From NCBI GenBank assembly GCA_037893245.1, contig JBAIAA010000898.1, positions 124,001 to 188,000 on the forward strand: a stretch of DNA of 64,000 nucleotides, in the 5' to 3' direction. The stretch comes from Crossaster papposus (lineage: Eukaryota > Echinodermata > Asteroidea > Velatida > Solasteridae). Positions 54,421 to 64,000 of this stretch are shown in pieces; the first letter of the stretch is position 1, and each line of letters begins with the position of its first letter. Made by a program: the position numbers and the translations under genes. The notes under the pieces were generated by a model. The model saw only the letters and a program-made list of their open reading frames with translations, was not told the DNA's origin and made no database searches.

Positions 54421-57400
54421 GGAATATAATACCTTGGATTCTATCAAGCTTAGCTAACAGATCAAGCCGATAGGATTGGGTTGGGTGGCTTGTGTGTAAA
54501 GCCTTTGCCTCCAAGTAAGGTTCATAATGTACATATTGAAAGTTTCGTTCACTGTTTGTGTAGATTTGCTAAACTATACATTTTTGGAAACGTTAGGAAA
54601 TACTCAACATAAAAACCAATGTTTACATTTGTTTTTAGGTTCTTTTGAAAAAATGGTTCTTTAATGTGACGTGACACATGAAAAGTCATTGGGTGTCACT
54701 TGCATCCTTCGCAATTCAGCACACCAGCTGCGAGTAAGGATGATTAGCCTCCCCAATTATTATTATTATATGAATACCGTGGATTCTATCCAGCTTAGCT
54801 ATTAGGTCAGGCCGGTAGGATTGGGTCGATGGGGTTATGAAAACCATGGATTCTATCAAGCTTAGCTATTAGGTCAGGCCGATAGGATTGGGTCGATTGG
54901 GATTTTCCATGGATTCTATCCAGCTTAGCTATTAGGTCAGGCCGGTAGGATTGGGTCGATGGGAATATAAATACCTTGGATTCTATCCAACTTAGCTAAG
55001 GTCAGGCCGATAGGACTGGGTCGATGGGAATATAATACCTTGGATTCTATCAAGCTTAGCTAACAGATCAAGCCGATAGGATTGGGTTGGGTGGCTTGTG
55101 TGTAAAGCCTTTGCCTCCAAGTAAGGTTCATAATGTACATATTGAAAGTTTCGTTCACTGTTTGTGTAGATTTGCTAAACTATACATTTTGGGAAACGTT
55201 AGGAAATACTCAACATAAAAACCAATGTTTACATTTGTTTTTAGGTTCTTTTGAAAAAATGGTTCTTTAATGTGACGTGACACATGAAAAGTCATTGGGT
55301 GTCACTTGCATCCTTCGCAATTCAGCACACCAGCTGCGAGTAAGGATGATTAGCCTCCCCAATTATTATTATTATATGAATACCGTGGATTCTATCCAGC
55401 TTAGCTATTAGGTCAGGCCGGTAGGATTGGGTCGATGGGGTTATGAAAACCATGGATTCTATCAAGCTTAGCTATTAGGTCAGGCCGATAGGATTGGGTC
55501 GATTGGGATTTTCCATGGATTCTATCCAGCTTAGCTATTAGGTCAGGCCGGTAGGATTGGGTCGATGGGAATATAAATACCTTGGATTCTATCCAACTTA
55601 GCTAAGGTCAGGCCGATAGGACTGGGTCGATGGGAATATAATACCTTGGATTCTATCAAGCTTAGCTAACAGATCAAGCCGATAGGATTGGGTTGGGTGG
55701 CTTGTGTGTAAAGCCTTTGCCTCCAAGTAAGGTTCATAATGTACATATTGAAAGTTTCGTTCACTGTTTGTGTAGATTTGCTAAACTATACATTTTTGGA
55801 AACGTTAGGAAATACTCAACATAAAAACCAATGTTTACATTTGTTTTTAGGTTCTTTTGAAAAAATGGTTCTTTAATGTGACGTGACACATGAAAAGTCA
55901 TTGGGTGTCACTTGCATCCTTCGCAATTCAGCACACCAGCTGCGAGTAAGGATGATTAGCCTCCCCAATTATTATTATTATATGAATACCGTGGATTCTA
56001 TCCAGCTTAGCTATTAGGTCAGGCCGGTAGGATTGGGTCGATGGGGTTATGAAAACCATGGATTCTATCAAGCTTAGCTATTAGGTCAGGCCGATAGGAT
56101 TGGGTCGATTGGGATTTTCCATGGATTCTATCCAGCTTAGCTATTAGGTCAGGCCGGTAGGATTGGGTCGATGGGAATATAAATACCTTGGATTCTATCC
56201 AACTTAGCTAAGGTCAGGCCGATAGGACTGGGTCGATGGGAATATAATACCTTGGATTCTATCAAGCTTAGCTAACAGATCAAGCCGATAGGATTGGGTT
56301 GGGTGGCTTGTGTGTAAAGCCTTTGCCTCCAAGTAAGGTTCATAATGTACATATTGAAAGTTTCGTTCACTGTTTGTGTAGATTTGCTAAACTATACATT
56401 TTTGGAAACGTTAGGAAATACTCAACATAAAAACCAATGTTTACATTTGTTTTTAGGTTCTTTTGAAAAAATGGTTCTTTAATGTGACGTGACACATGAA
56501 AAGTCATTGGGTGTCACTTGCATCCTTCGCAATTCAGCACACCAGCTGCGAGTAAGGATGATTAGCCTCCCCAATTATTATTATTATATGAATACCGTGG
56601 ATTCTATCCAGCTTAGCTATTAGGTCAGGCCGGTAGGATTGGGTCGATGGGGTTATGAAAACCATGGATTCTATCAAGCTTAGCTATTAGGTCAGGCCGA
56701 TAGGATTGGGTCGATTGGGATTTTCCATGGATTCTATCCAGCTTAGCTATTAGGTCAGGCCGGTAGGATTGGGTCGATGGGAATATAAATACCTTGGATT
56801 CTATCCAACTTAGCTAAGGTCAGGCCGATAGGACTGGGTCGATGGGAATATAATACCTTGGATTCTATCAAGCTTAGCTAACAGATCAAGCCGATAGGAT
56901 TGGGTTGGGTGGCTTGTGTGTAAAGCCTTTGCCTCCAAGTAAGGTTCATAATGTACATATTGAAAGTTTCGTTCACTGTTTGTGTAGATTTGCTAAACTA
57001 TACATTTTTGGAAACGTTAGGAAATACTCAACATAAAAACCAATGTTTACATTTGTTTTTAGGTTCTTTTGAAAAAATGGTTCTTTAATGTGACGTGACA
57101 CATGAAAAGTCATTGGGTGTCACTTGCATCCTTCGCAATTCAGCACACCAGCTGCGAGTAAGGATGATTAGCCTCCCCAATTATTATTATTATATGAATA
57201 CCGTGGATTCTATCCAGCTTAGCTATTAGGTCAGGCCGGTAGGATTGGGTCGATGGGGTTATGAAAACCATGGATTCTATCAAGCTTAGCTATTAGGTCA
57301 GGCCGATAGGATTGGGTCGATTGGGATTTTCCATGGATTCTATCCAGCTTAGCTATTAGGTCAGGCCGGTAGGATTGGGTCGATGGGAATATAAATACCT

Positions 57401-60400
57401 TGGATTCTATCCAACTTAGCTAAGGTCAGGCCGATAGGACTGGGTCGATGGGAATATAATACCTTGGATTCTATCAAGCTTAGCTAACAGATCAAGCCGA
57501 TAGGATTGGGTTGGGTGGCTTGTGTGTAAAGCCTTTGCCTCCAAGTAAGGTTCATAATGTACATATTGAAAGTTTCGTTCACTGTTTGTGTAGATTTGCT
57601 AAACTATACATTTTTGGAAACGTTAGGAAATACTCAACATAAAAACCAATGTTTACATTTGTTTTTAGGTTCTTTTGAAAAAATGGTTCTTTAATGTGAC
57701 GTGACACATGAAAAGTCATTGGGTGTCACTTGCATCCTTCGCAATTCAGCACACCAGCTGCGAGTAAGGATGATTAGCCTCCCCAATTATTATTATTATA
57801 TGAATACCGTGGATTCTATCCAGCTTAGCTATTAGGTCAGGCCGGTAGGATTGGGTCGATGGGGTTATGAAAACCATGGATTCTATCAAGCTTAGCTATT
57901 AGGTCAGGCCGATAGGATTGGGTCGATTGGGATTTTCCATGGATTCTATCCAGCTTAGCTATTAGGTCAGGCCGGTAGGATTGGGTCGATGGGAATATAA
58001 ATACCTTGGATTCTATCCAACTTAGCTAAGGTCAGGCCGATAGGACTGGGTCGATGGGAATATAATACCTTGGATTCTATCAAGCTTAGCTAACAGATCA
58101 AGCCGATAGGATTGGGTTGGGTGGCTTGTGTGTAAAGCCTTTGCCTCCAAGTAAGGTTCATAATGTACATATTGAAAGTTTCGTTCACTGTTTGTGTAGA
58201 TTTGCTAAACTATACATTTTTGGAAACGTTAGGAAATACTCAACATAAAAACCAATGTTTACATTTGTTTTTAGGTTCTTTTGAAAAAATGGTTCTTTAA
58301 TGTGACGTGACACATGAAAAGTCATTGGGTGTCACTTGCATCCTTCGCAATTCAGCACACCAGCTGCGAGTAAGGATGATTAGCCTCCCCAATTATTATT
58401 ATTATATGAATACCGTGGATTCTATCCAGCTTAGCTATTAGGTCAGGCCGGTAGGATTGGGTCGATGGGGTTATGAAAACCATGGATTCTATCAAGCTTA
58501 GCTATTAGGTCAGGCCGATAGGATTGGGTCGATTGGGATTTTCCATGTATTCTATCCAGCTTAGCTATTAGGTCAGGCCGGTAGGATTGGGTCGATGGGA
58601 ATATAAATACCTTGGATTCTATCCAACTTAGCTAAGGTCAGGCCGATAGGACTGGGTCGATGGGAATATAATACCTTGGATTCTATCAAGCTTAGCTAAC
58701 AGATCAAGCCGATAGGATTGGGTTGGGTGGCTTGTGTGTAAAGCCTTTGCCTCCAAGTAAGGTTCATAATGTACATATTGAAAGTTTCGTTCACTGTTTG
58801 TGTAGATTTGCTAAACTATACATTTTTGGAAACGTTAGGAAATACTCAACATAAAAACCAATGTTTACATTTGTTTTTAGGTTCTTTTGAAAAAATGGTT
58901 CTTTAATGTGACGTGACACATGAAAAGTCATTGGGTGTCACTTGCATCCTTCGCAATTCAGCACACCAGCTGCGAGTAAGGATGATTAGCCTCCCCAATT
59001 ATTATTATTATATGAATACCGTGGATTCTATCCAGCTTAGCTATTAGGTCAGGCCGGTAGGATTGGGTCGATGGGGTTATGAAAACCATGGATTCTATCA
59101 AGCTTAGCTATTAGGTCAGGCCGATAGGATTGGGTCGATTGGGATTTTCCATGGATTCTATCCAGCTCAGCTATTAGGTCAGGCCGGTAGGATTGGGTCG
59201 ATGGGAATATAAATACCTTGGATTCTATCCAACTTAGCTAAGGTCAGGCCGATAGGACTGGGTCGATGGGAATATAATACCTTGGATTCTATCAAGCTTA
59301 GCTAACAGATCAAGCCGATAGGATTGGGTTGGGTGGCTTGTGTGTAAAGCCTTTGCCTCCAAGTAAGGTTCATAATGTACATATTGAAAGTTTCGTTCAC
59401 TGTTTGTGTAGATTTGCTAAACTATACATTTTTGGAAACGTTAGGAAATACTCAACATAAAAACCAATGTTTACATTTGTTTTTAGGTTCTTTTGAAAAA
59501 ATGGTTCTTTAATGTGACGTGACACATGAAAAGTCATTGGGTGTCACTTGCATCCTTCGCAATTCAGCACACCAGCTGCGAGTAAGGATGATTAGCCTCC
59601 CCAATTATTATTATTATATGAATACCGTGGATTCTATCCAGCTTAGCTATTAGGTCAGGCCGGTAGGATTGGGTCGATGGGGTTATGAAAACCATGGATT
59701 CTATCAAGCTTAGCTATTAGGTCAGGCCGATAGGATTGGGTCGATTGGGATTTTCCATGGATTCTATCCAGCTTAGCTATTAGGTCAGGCCGGTAGGATT
59801 GGGTCGATGGGAATATAAATACCTTGGATTCTATCCAACTTAGCTAAGGTCAGGCCGATAGGACTGGGTCGATGGGAATATAATACCTTGGATTCTATCA
59901 AGCTTAGCTAACAGATCAAGCCGATAGGATTGGGTTGGGTGGCTTGTGTGTAAAGCCTTTGCCTCCAAGTAAGGTTCATAATGTACATATTGAAAGTTTC
60001 GTTCACTGTTTGTGTAGATTTGCTAAACTATACATTTTTGGAAACGTTAGGAAATACTCAACATAAAAACCAATGTTTACATTTGTTTTTAGGTTCTTTT
60101 GAAAAAATGGTTCTTTAATGTGACGTGACACATGAAAAGTCATTGGGTGTCACTTGCATCCTTCGCAATTCAGCACACCAGCTGCGAGTAAGGATGATTA
60201 GCCTCCCCAATTATTATTATTATATGAATACCGTGGATTCTATCCAGCTTAGCTATTAGGTCAGGCCGGTAGGATTGGGTCGATGGGGTTATGAAAACCA
60301 TGGATTCTATCAAGCTTAGCTATTAGGTCAGGCCGATAGGATTGGGTCGATTGGGATTTTCCATGGATTCTATCCAGCTTAGCTATTAGGTCAGGCCGGT

Positions 60401-62298
60401 AGGATTGGGTCGATGGGAATATAAATACCTTGGATTCTATCCAACTTAGCTAAGGTCAGGCCGATAGGACTGGGTCGATGGGAATATAATACCTTGGATT
60501 CTATCAAGCTTAGCTAACAGATCAAGCCGATAGGATTGGGTTGGGTGGCTTGTGTGTAAAGCCTTTGCCTCCAAGTAAGGTTCATAATGTACATATTGAA
60601 AGTTTCGTTCACTGTTTGTGTAGATTTGCTAAACTATACATTTTTGGAAACGTTAGGAAATACTCAACATAAAAACCAATGTTTACATTTGTTTTTAGGT
60701 TCTTTTGAAAAAATGGTTCTTTAATGTGACGTGACACATGAAAAGTCATTGGGTGTCACTTGCATCCTTCGCAATTCAGCACACCAGCTGCGAGTAAGGA
60801 TGATTAGCCTCCCCAATTATTATTATTATATGAATACCGTGGATTCTATCCAGCTTAGCTATTAGGTCAGGCCGGTAGGATTGGGTCGATGGGGTTATGA
60901 AAACCATGGATTCTATCAAGCTTAGCTATTAGGTCAGGCCGATAGGATTGGGTCGATTGGGATTTTCCATGGATTCTATCCAGCTTAGCTATTAGGTCAG
61001 GCCGGTAGGATTGGGTCGATGGGAATATAAATACCTTGGATTCTATCCAACTTAGCTAAGGTCAGGCCGATAGGACTGGGTCGATGGGAATATAATACCT
61101 TGGATTCTATCAAGCTTAGCTAACAGATCAAGCCGATAGGATTGGGTTGGGTGGCTTGTGTGTAAAGCCTTTGCCTCCAAGTAAGGTTCATAATGTATAT
61201 ATTGAAAGTTTCGTTCACTGTTTGTGTAGATTTGCTAAACTATACATTTTTGGAAACGTTAGGAAATACTCAACATAAAAACCAATGTTTACATTTGTTT
61301 TTAGGTTTTTTTGAAAAAATGGTTCTTTAATGTGACGTGACACATGAAAAGTCATTGGGTGTCACTTGCATCCTTCGCAATTCAGCACACCAGCTGCGAG
61401 TAAGGATGATTAGCCTCCCCAATTATTATTATTATATGAATACCGTGGATTCTATCCAGCTTAGCTATTAGGTCAGGCCGGTAGGATTGGGTCGATGGGG
61501 TTATGAAAACCATGGATTCTATCAAGCTTAGCTATTAGGTCAGGCCGATAGGATTGGGTCGATTGGGATTTTCCATGGATTCTATCCAGCTTAGCTATTA
61601 GGTCAGGCCGGTAGGATTGGGTCGATGGGAATATAAATACCTTGGATTCTATCCAACTTAGCTAAGGTCAGGCCGATAGGACTGGGTCGATGGGAATATA
61701 ATACCTTGGATTCTATCAAGCTTAGCTAACAGATCAAGCCGATAGGATTGGGTTGGGTGGCTTGTGTGTAAAGCCTTTGCCTCCAAGTAAGGTTCATAAT
61801 GTACATATTGAAAGTTTCGTTCACTGTTTGTGTAGATTTGCTAAACTATACATTTTTGGAAACGTTAGGAAATACTCAACATAAAAACCAATGTTTACAT
61901 TTGTTTTTAGGTTCTTTTGAAAAAATGGTTCTTTAATGTGACGTGACACATGAAAAGTCATTGGGTGTCACTTGCATCCTTCGCAATTCAGCACACCAGC
62001 TGCGAGTAAGGATGATTAGCCTCCCCAATTATTATTATTATATGAATACCGTGGATTCTATCCAGCTTAGCTATTAGGTCAGGCCGGTAGGATTGGGTCG
62101 ATGGGGTTATGAAAACCATGGATTCTATCAAGCTTAGCTATTAGGTCAGGCCGATAGGATTGGGTCGATTGGGATTTTCCATGGATTCTATCCAGCTCAG
62201 CTATTAGGTCAGGCCGGTAGGATTGGGTCGATGGGAATATAAATACCTTGGATTCTATCCAACTTAGCTAAGGTCAGGCCGATAGGACTGGGTCGATG

Positions 62299-62805
62299 GG
62301 AATATAATACCTTGGATTCTATCAAGCTTAGCTAACAGATCAAGCCGATAGGATTGGGTTGGGTGGCTTGTGTGTAAAGCCTTTGCCTCCAAGTAAGGTT
62401 CATAATGTACATATTGAAAGTTTCGTTCACTGTTTGTGTAGATTTGCTAAACTATACATTTTTGGAAACGTTAGGAAATACTCAACATAAAAACCAATGT
62501 TTACATTTGTTTTTAGGTTCTTTTGAAAAAATGGTTCTTTAATGTGACGTGACACATGAAAAGTCATTGGGTGTCACTTGCATCCTTCGCAATTCAGCAC
62601 ACCAGCTGCGAGTAAGGATGATTAGCCTCCCCAATTATTATTATTATATGAATACCGTGGATTCTATCCAGCTTAGCTATTAGGTCAGGCCGGTAGGATT
62701 GGGTCGATGGGGTTATGAAAACCATGGATTCTATCAAGCTTAGCTATTAGGTCAGGCCGATAGGATTGGGTCGATTGGGATTTTCCATGGATTCTATCCA
62801 GCTTA
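62299..62805 (+). repeat. terminal truncated satellite unit
   Basis: The final copy follows the consensus with no obvious change until GGATTCTATCCAGCTTA in the fourth sub-repeat. It then breaks off into unrelated sequence (AGCCCCAGTCCC). There is no run of degenerate copies at the edge. Confidence 0.92.
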
Positions 62806-62822
62806 AGCCCCAGTCCCATCGG

Positions 62823-62881
62823 CCAAGGATACTCAAGGATACTCCCGGACATGATCCGGGAGTATCCTTGAGTATCCTTGG
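62823..62881. repeat. perfect 27-bp inverted repeat with 5-nt spacer
   Basis: Arm 62823-62849 (starting CCAAGGATACTCAAGG and ending CTCCCGGA) is the exact reverse complement of arm 62855-62881 (starting TCCGGGAG and ending TATCCTTGG). The spacer is CATGA. Each arm contains the same GGATACTC words as the short repeats to the right, so the structure looks like two short-repeat blocks joined head to head. It lies 17 bp from the satellite edge. Two overlapping ORFs of about 66 codons on opposite strands here are by-products of the palindrome. Confidence 0.95.
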
Positions 62882-63330
62882 TCATTTTTGGCTATCCGGG
62901 GGGTCATTTTCTCCCGGACACCGCCGGATAAAAGTCGAGAAAAACAGCCGGATAGAAGGGCCCGGATAGTCAAGGATAATCCCGGATACAACACGGATAC
63001 TCCAGGATACTACACGAATACTACACGGATAGTCCCGGATATGACACGGATACCCAAGGATAGGCAATTTCATGTTACAAGCATGTTACCCGGATAGTCC
63101 AGGATACGACACGGACACCGCCGGATACAACACGGACACCGCCGGATACACCACGGATACACCACGGACAGCGCCGGATACCCCCGGACAGCCAAGGATA
63201 CTCCCGGATAGTCCCGGATAGTTCCGGACACTCACGGACATACTCCCGGACATGACACGGATACCTCAAGGATACTCCCGGATATGTTCACGGACACTCC
63301 CGGACATCGCCGGATACTCCCGGATAGAGG
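62882..63330 (+). repeat. irregular CCGGATA/CCGGACA minisatellite
   Basis: From about 62917 there are roughly 35 copies of GGATA or GGACA, usually preceded by CC, CA or AA (CCGGATA, CACGGACA, AAGGATA). They are spaced mostly 10-12 bp apart, for example GGATAGTCCC GGATAGTTCC GGACACTCAC. A non-repetitive island near 63062-63089 contains two copies of CATGTTAC. Words in CCGGAT context fit the general ETS-factor core GGA(A/T), but that is a weak match. ORFs of 60-70 codons on both strands are repeat artefacts with low-complexity products. The block ends about 10 bp before the TATA box. Confidence 0.88.
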
Positions 63331-63339
63331 AAAAAGCAG

Positions 63340-63347
63340 TATAAAAG
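63340..63347 (+). promoter_or_regulatory. TATA box of the downstream gene
   Basis: TATAAAAG lies just after the minisatellite and matches the TATA consensus. It is 33 bp upstream of the A in a good initiator, the spacing normally seen for a TATA-dependent RNA polymerase II promoter. The ORF opens 121 bp downstream. Confidence 0.8.
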
Positions 63348-63370
63348 GAACGGGGTTTTGGGGTTTTTCA

Positions 63371-63377
63371 TCACTTC
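63371..63377 (+). promoter_or_regulatory. initiator and predicted transcription start
   Basis: TCACTTC matches the Inr consensus YYANWYY at every position, with the predicted start at A63373. This is inferred from motif and spacing alone. Confidence 0.6.
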
Positions 63378-63460
63378 CAACTGGACTTCCGAGGAGAGAA
63401 CATCAACTTGTTCAGCCACTTCTTCAACTTCTTCAACTTCTTCAGCAACTTTGAACTGCC
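63373..63460 (+). other. 5' leader with ACTTCTTCA triplet repeat
   Basis: The predicted 88-nt untranslated leader contains no ATG. Three tandem copies of ACTTCTTCA lie at 63418-63444, with related CAACTTGTTCA just upstream. An in-frame TGA at 63452-63454 closes the reading frame just before the start codon. Confidence 0.6.
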
Positions 63461-63982
63461 ATGCCTCCTAAGAAGAAGGAGCCCCTTGCCAAGAAGGCCA
63501 AGATGATTCTGGAAAAGAAAAGAAAAACTAGATCCAGGTCTAGTTCTGAAGCCAGCTCCAGATCCAGATCCAGAAGTCCTCCTGCACGTTCGCCCACTCC
63601 TCCTCCTCCTCCTCCTGAAGCTGACGTCCCGAAGAAGAGGGACAAAAAGAAGTCCGTGATACTGACCAATGACCAGGAGGCCATGCTGGCCGACTGGTTG
63701 AGGGACAATGCGATGTTATATTCCAAGGGCTTGACGGAGTACAAGAACAGGGCAAAGAAAGTCGTCATGTGGCGAGAAAAAGCACAAGAGGTCAACCTGG
63801 AGTCTGGGGAGATGTTGAAGGTGTGGTACAATAGTGTGAGGACGAAGGTGGGGAAGCTCCTCAAAGTACAAAAAAGCGGAGATGCTGCAAGAACCCTGAC
63901 TGACCGGGACAACTATCTCCTGAGGGACTTCGGATTCCTGATTGACCATGTCACTCGAGTGAAGGGAAAGCCTGCCTGCAGT
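63461..63982 (+). CDS. MADF-like (Myb/SANT-like) protein, first exon, 3' partial
   Basis: The frame opens at ATG 63461 and has no stop up to the window end (180 codons); 174 codons precede a likely splice donor. The ATG is the first in the predicted mRNA, has G at -3, and follows an in-frame TGA by two codons. Residues 1-22 are lysine-rich (MPPKKKEPLAKK, KKRK) and look like nuclear localisation signals. Residues 24-39 are SR dipeptides, 47-52 are six prolines, and 58-64 are again basic (KKRDKKK). Residues 68-166 resemble a MADF domain: LTNDQEAMLADWL, LY at 86-87, EYK at 93-95, W104, WY at 122-123, RTKVGKL at 127-133, and a terminal DFGFLIDHV. MADF domains bind DNA in transcription factors and also occur in proteins paired with Harbinger-type transposases; which applies here cannot be told from one exon. 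The family call is from pattern memory, not a search. Confidence 0.75.
63599..63616 (+). repeat. (CCT)6 microsatellite encoding polyproline
   Basis: Six uninterrupted CCT codons encode Pro47-Pro52 in the linker between the SR-rich segment and the MADF-like domain. Length is likely to vary between individuals because the codons are identical. Confidence 0.9.
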
Positions 63983-63988
63983 GTAAGT
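63983..63988 (+). other. likely 5' splice site (GTAAGT)
   Basis: TGCAGT|GTAAGT gives a perfect intronic donor half, GTAAGT, right after codon 174 (phase 0). It falls just past the end of the MADF-like domain. The reading frame also stays open through 64000, so read-through without splicing cannot be excluded. Confidence 0.6.
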
Positions 63989-64000
63989 AGAACAATACAG

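Larger units (their letters stand above)
1..62805 (+). repeat. 606-bp satellite DNA array, 103 full units plus one partial
   Basis: A head-to-tail tandem array fills this span. I anchored each unit at GGAATATAATACC and read every anchor: starting at 1, each step is 606 bp except for units starting at 5455 (476), 7143 (615), 8970 (604), 10180 (604), 12602 (603), 15629 (605), 18658 (610), 21692 (609), 22301 (603), 27146 (613), 28971 (605), 32000 (605), 35635 (610), 43517 (604), 44727 (604), 47149 (603), 50176 (605) and 53811 (610). The last anchor is 62299 and that copy ends at 62805. Most units look identical to the consensus; variants carry one to a few changes. All copies share one orientation. 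The left edge lies outside the window. The period, identity and lack of long ORFs fit a heterochromatic or centromere-type satellite, but its chromosomal position cannot be read from the sequence. I do not recognise the family. Confidence 0.98.

Noticed and set aside
1-62805. CRISPR-like or rDNA/5S/tRNA/histone tandem array
   Set aside because: Units are 606 bp with no short repeat-variable spacer pattern. I found no 5S, tRNA A-box/B-box or histone coding sequence. GCTTAGCTATTAGG resembles an A-box loosely but does not fit the consensus, and no B-box follows.
62806-62822. Target-site duplication or transposon end at the satellite border
   Set aside because: No matching short direct repeat can be seen because the other end of the array is outside the window, and no terminal inverted repeat of a known element family is recognisable here.
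63071-63089. Paired CATGTTAC words as a p53-family response element
   Set aside because: AAGCATGTTA fits the half-site at nine of ten positions, but the neighbouring copy does not provide a second good half-site at a normal spacing.
62685-63269. Several ORFs of 63-69 codons on both strands across the palindrome and minisatellite
   Set aside because: Their products are simple repeats of words such as IRVVSG or YPG caused by GGATA/GGACA repeats, and overlapping frames are open on both strands. No independent coding sign was seen.
63442-63912. 156-codon ORF on the minus strand, with two other minus-strand ORFs at 63540-63755 and 63716-63949
   Set aside because: All are antisense to the + strand exon that begins at 63461. 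The + frame has promoter, leader, start context, splice donor and a recognisable domain. The minus frames give low-complexity products, such as glutamate or glycine runs, from the CCT and SR codons.

Overview
This window is eukaryotic, most likely from an animal. About 98% of it (1-62805) is one head-to-tail satellite DNA array. The last 1.2 kb holds a short-period repeat, a TATA promoter and the first exon of a gene whose product resembles MADF (Myb/SANT-like) DNA-binding proteins. Evidence for a eukaryote is the satellite, a canonical TATA box with a well-placed initiator, an SR-rich nuclear-type protein, and a likely GT intron donor. I cannot name the species. A marine invertebrate is a guess from the protein style and the repeat style.

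Satellite (1-62805): 103 complete copies plus one 507-bp partial copy of a 606-bp unit, all on the same strand and nearly identical. The array was already running when the window starts, so its true length is unknown. Each unit combines a non-repetitive core of about 290 bp with five related sub-repeats spaced 63-67 bp apart. Most units are identical to the consensus. The few variants (indels of 1-7 bp, one 130-bp deletion, one sub-repeat conversion, one 32-bp inversion, scattered substitutions) act as barcodes. They show that blocks of many units have been copied within the array. The clearest example is a series of at least eight marker variants in units 14-27 that recurs at units 71-84, exactly 34547 bp further on. 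Nothing in the array supports a protein-coding gene.

Edge and gene (62806-64000): the array stops abruptly inside a sub-repeat with no decayed copies. It is followed by a perfect 27-bp inverted repeat (62823-62881), then about 400 bp of irregular 10-12 bp repeats built on CCGGATA/CCGGACA. Then come a TATA box (63340), an initiator (63371-63377), an 88-nt leader and an ORF that opens at 63461. The ORF stays open to a likely splice donor at 63983 and in fact to the window end. It encodes a basic, SR-rich, proline-rich N-terminus followed by a MADF-like domain.

The most interesting material is the structure of the satellite: nested repeats, barcoded block duplications, a hairpin-mediated micro-inversion, and an ordered set of promoter-like and splice-like motifs in every unit. 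A promoter with CCGGAT repeats sits directly against the edge of the satellite. I found no CRISPR array, mobile-element coding region, rRNA or tRNA.
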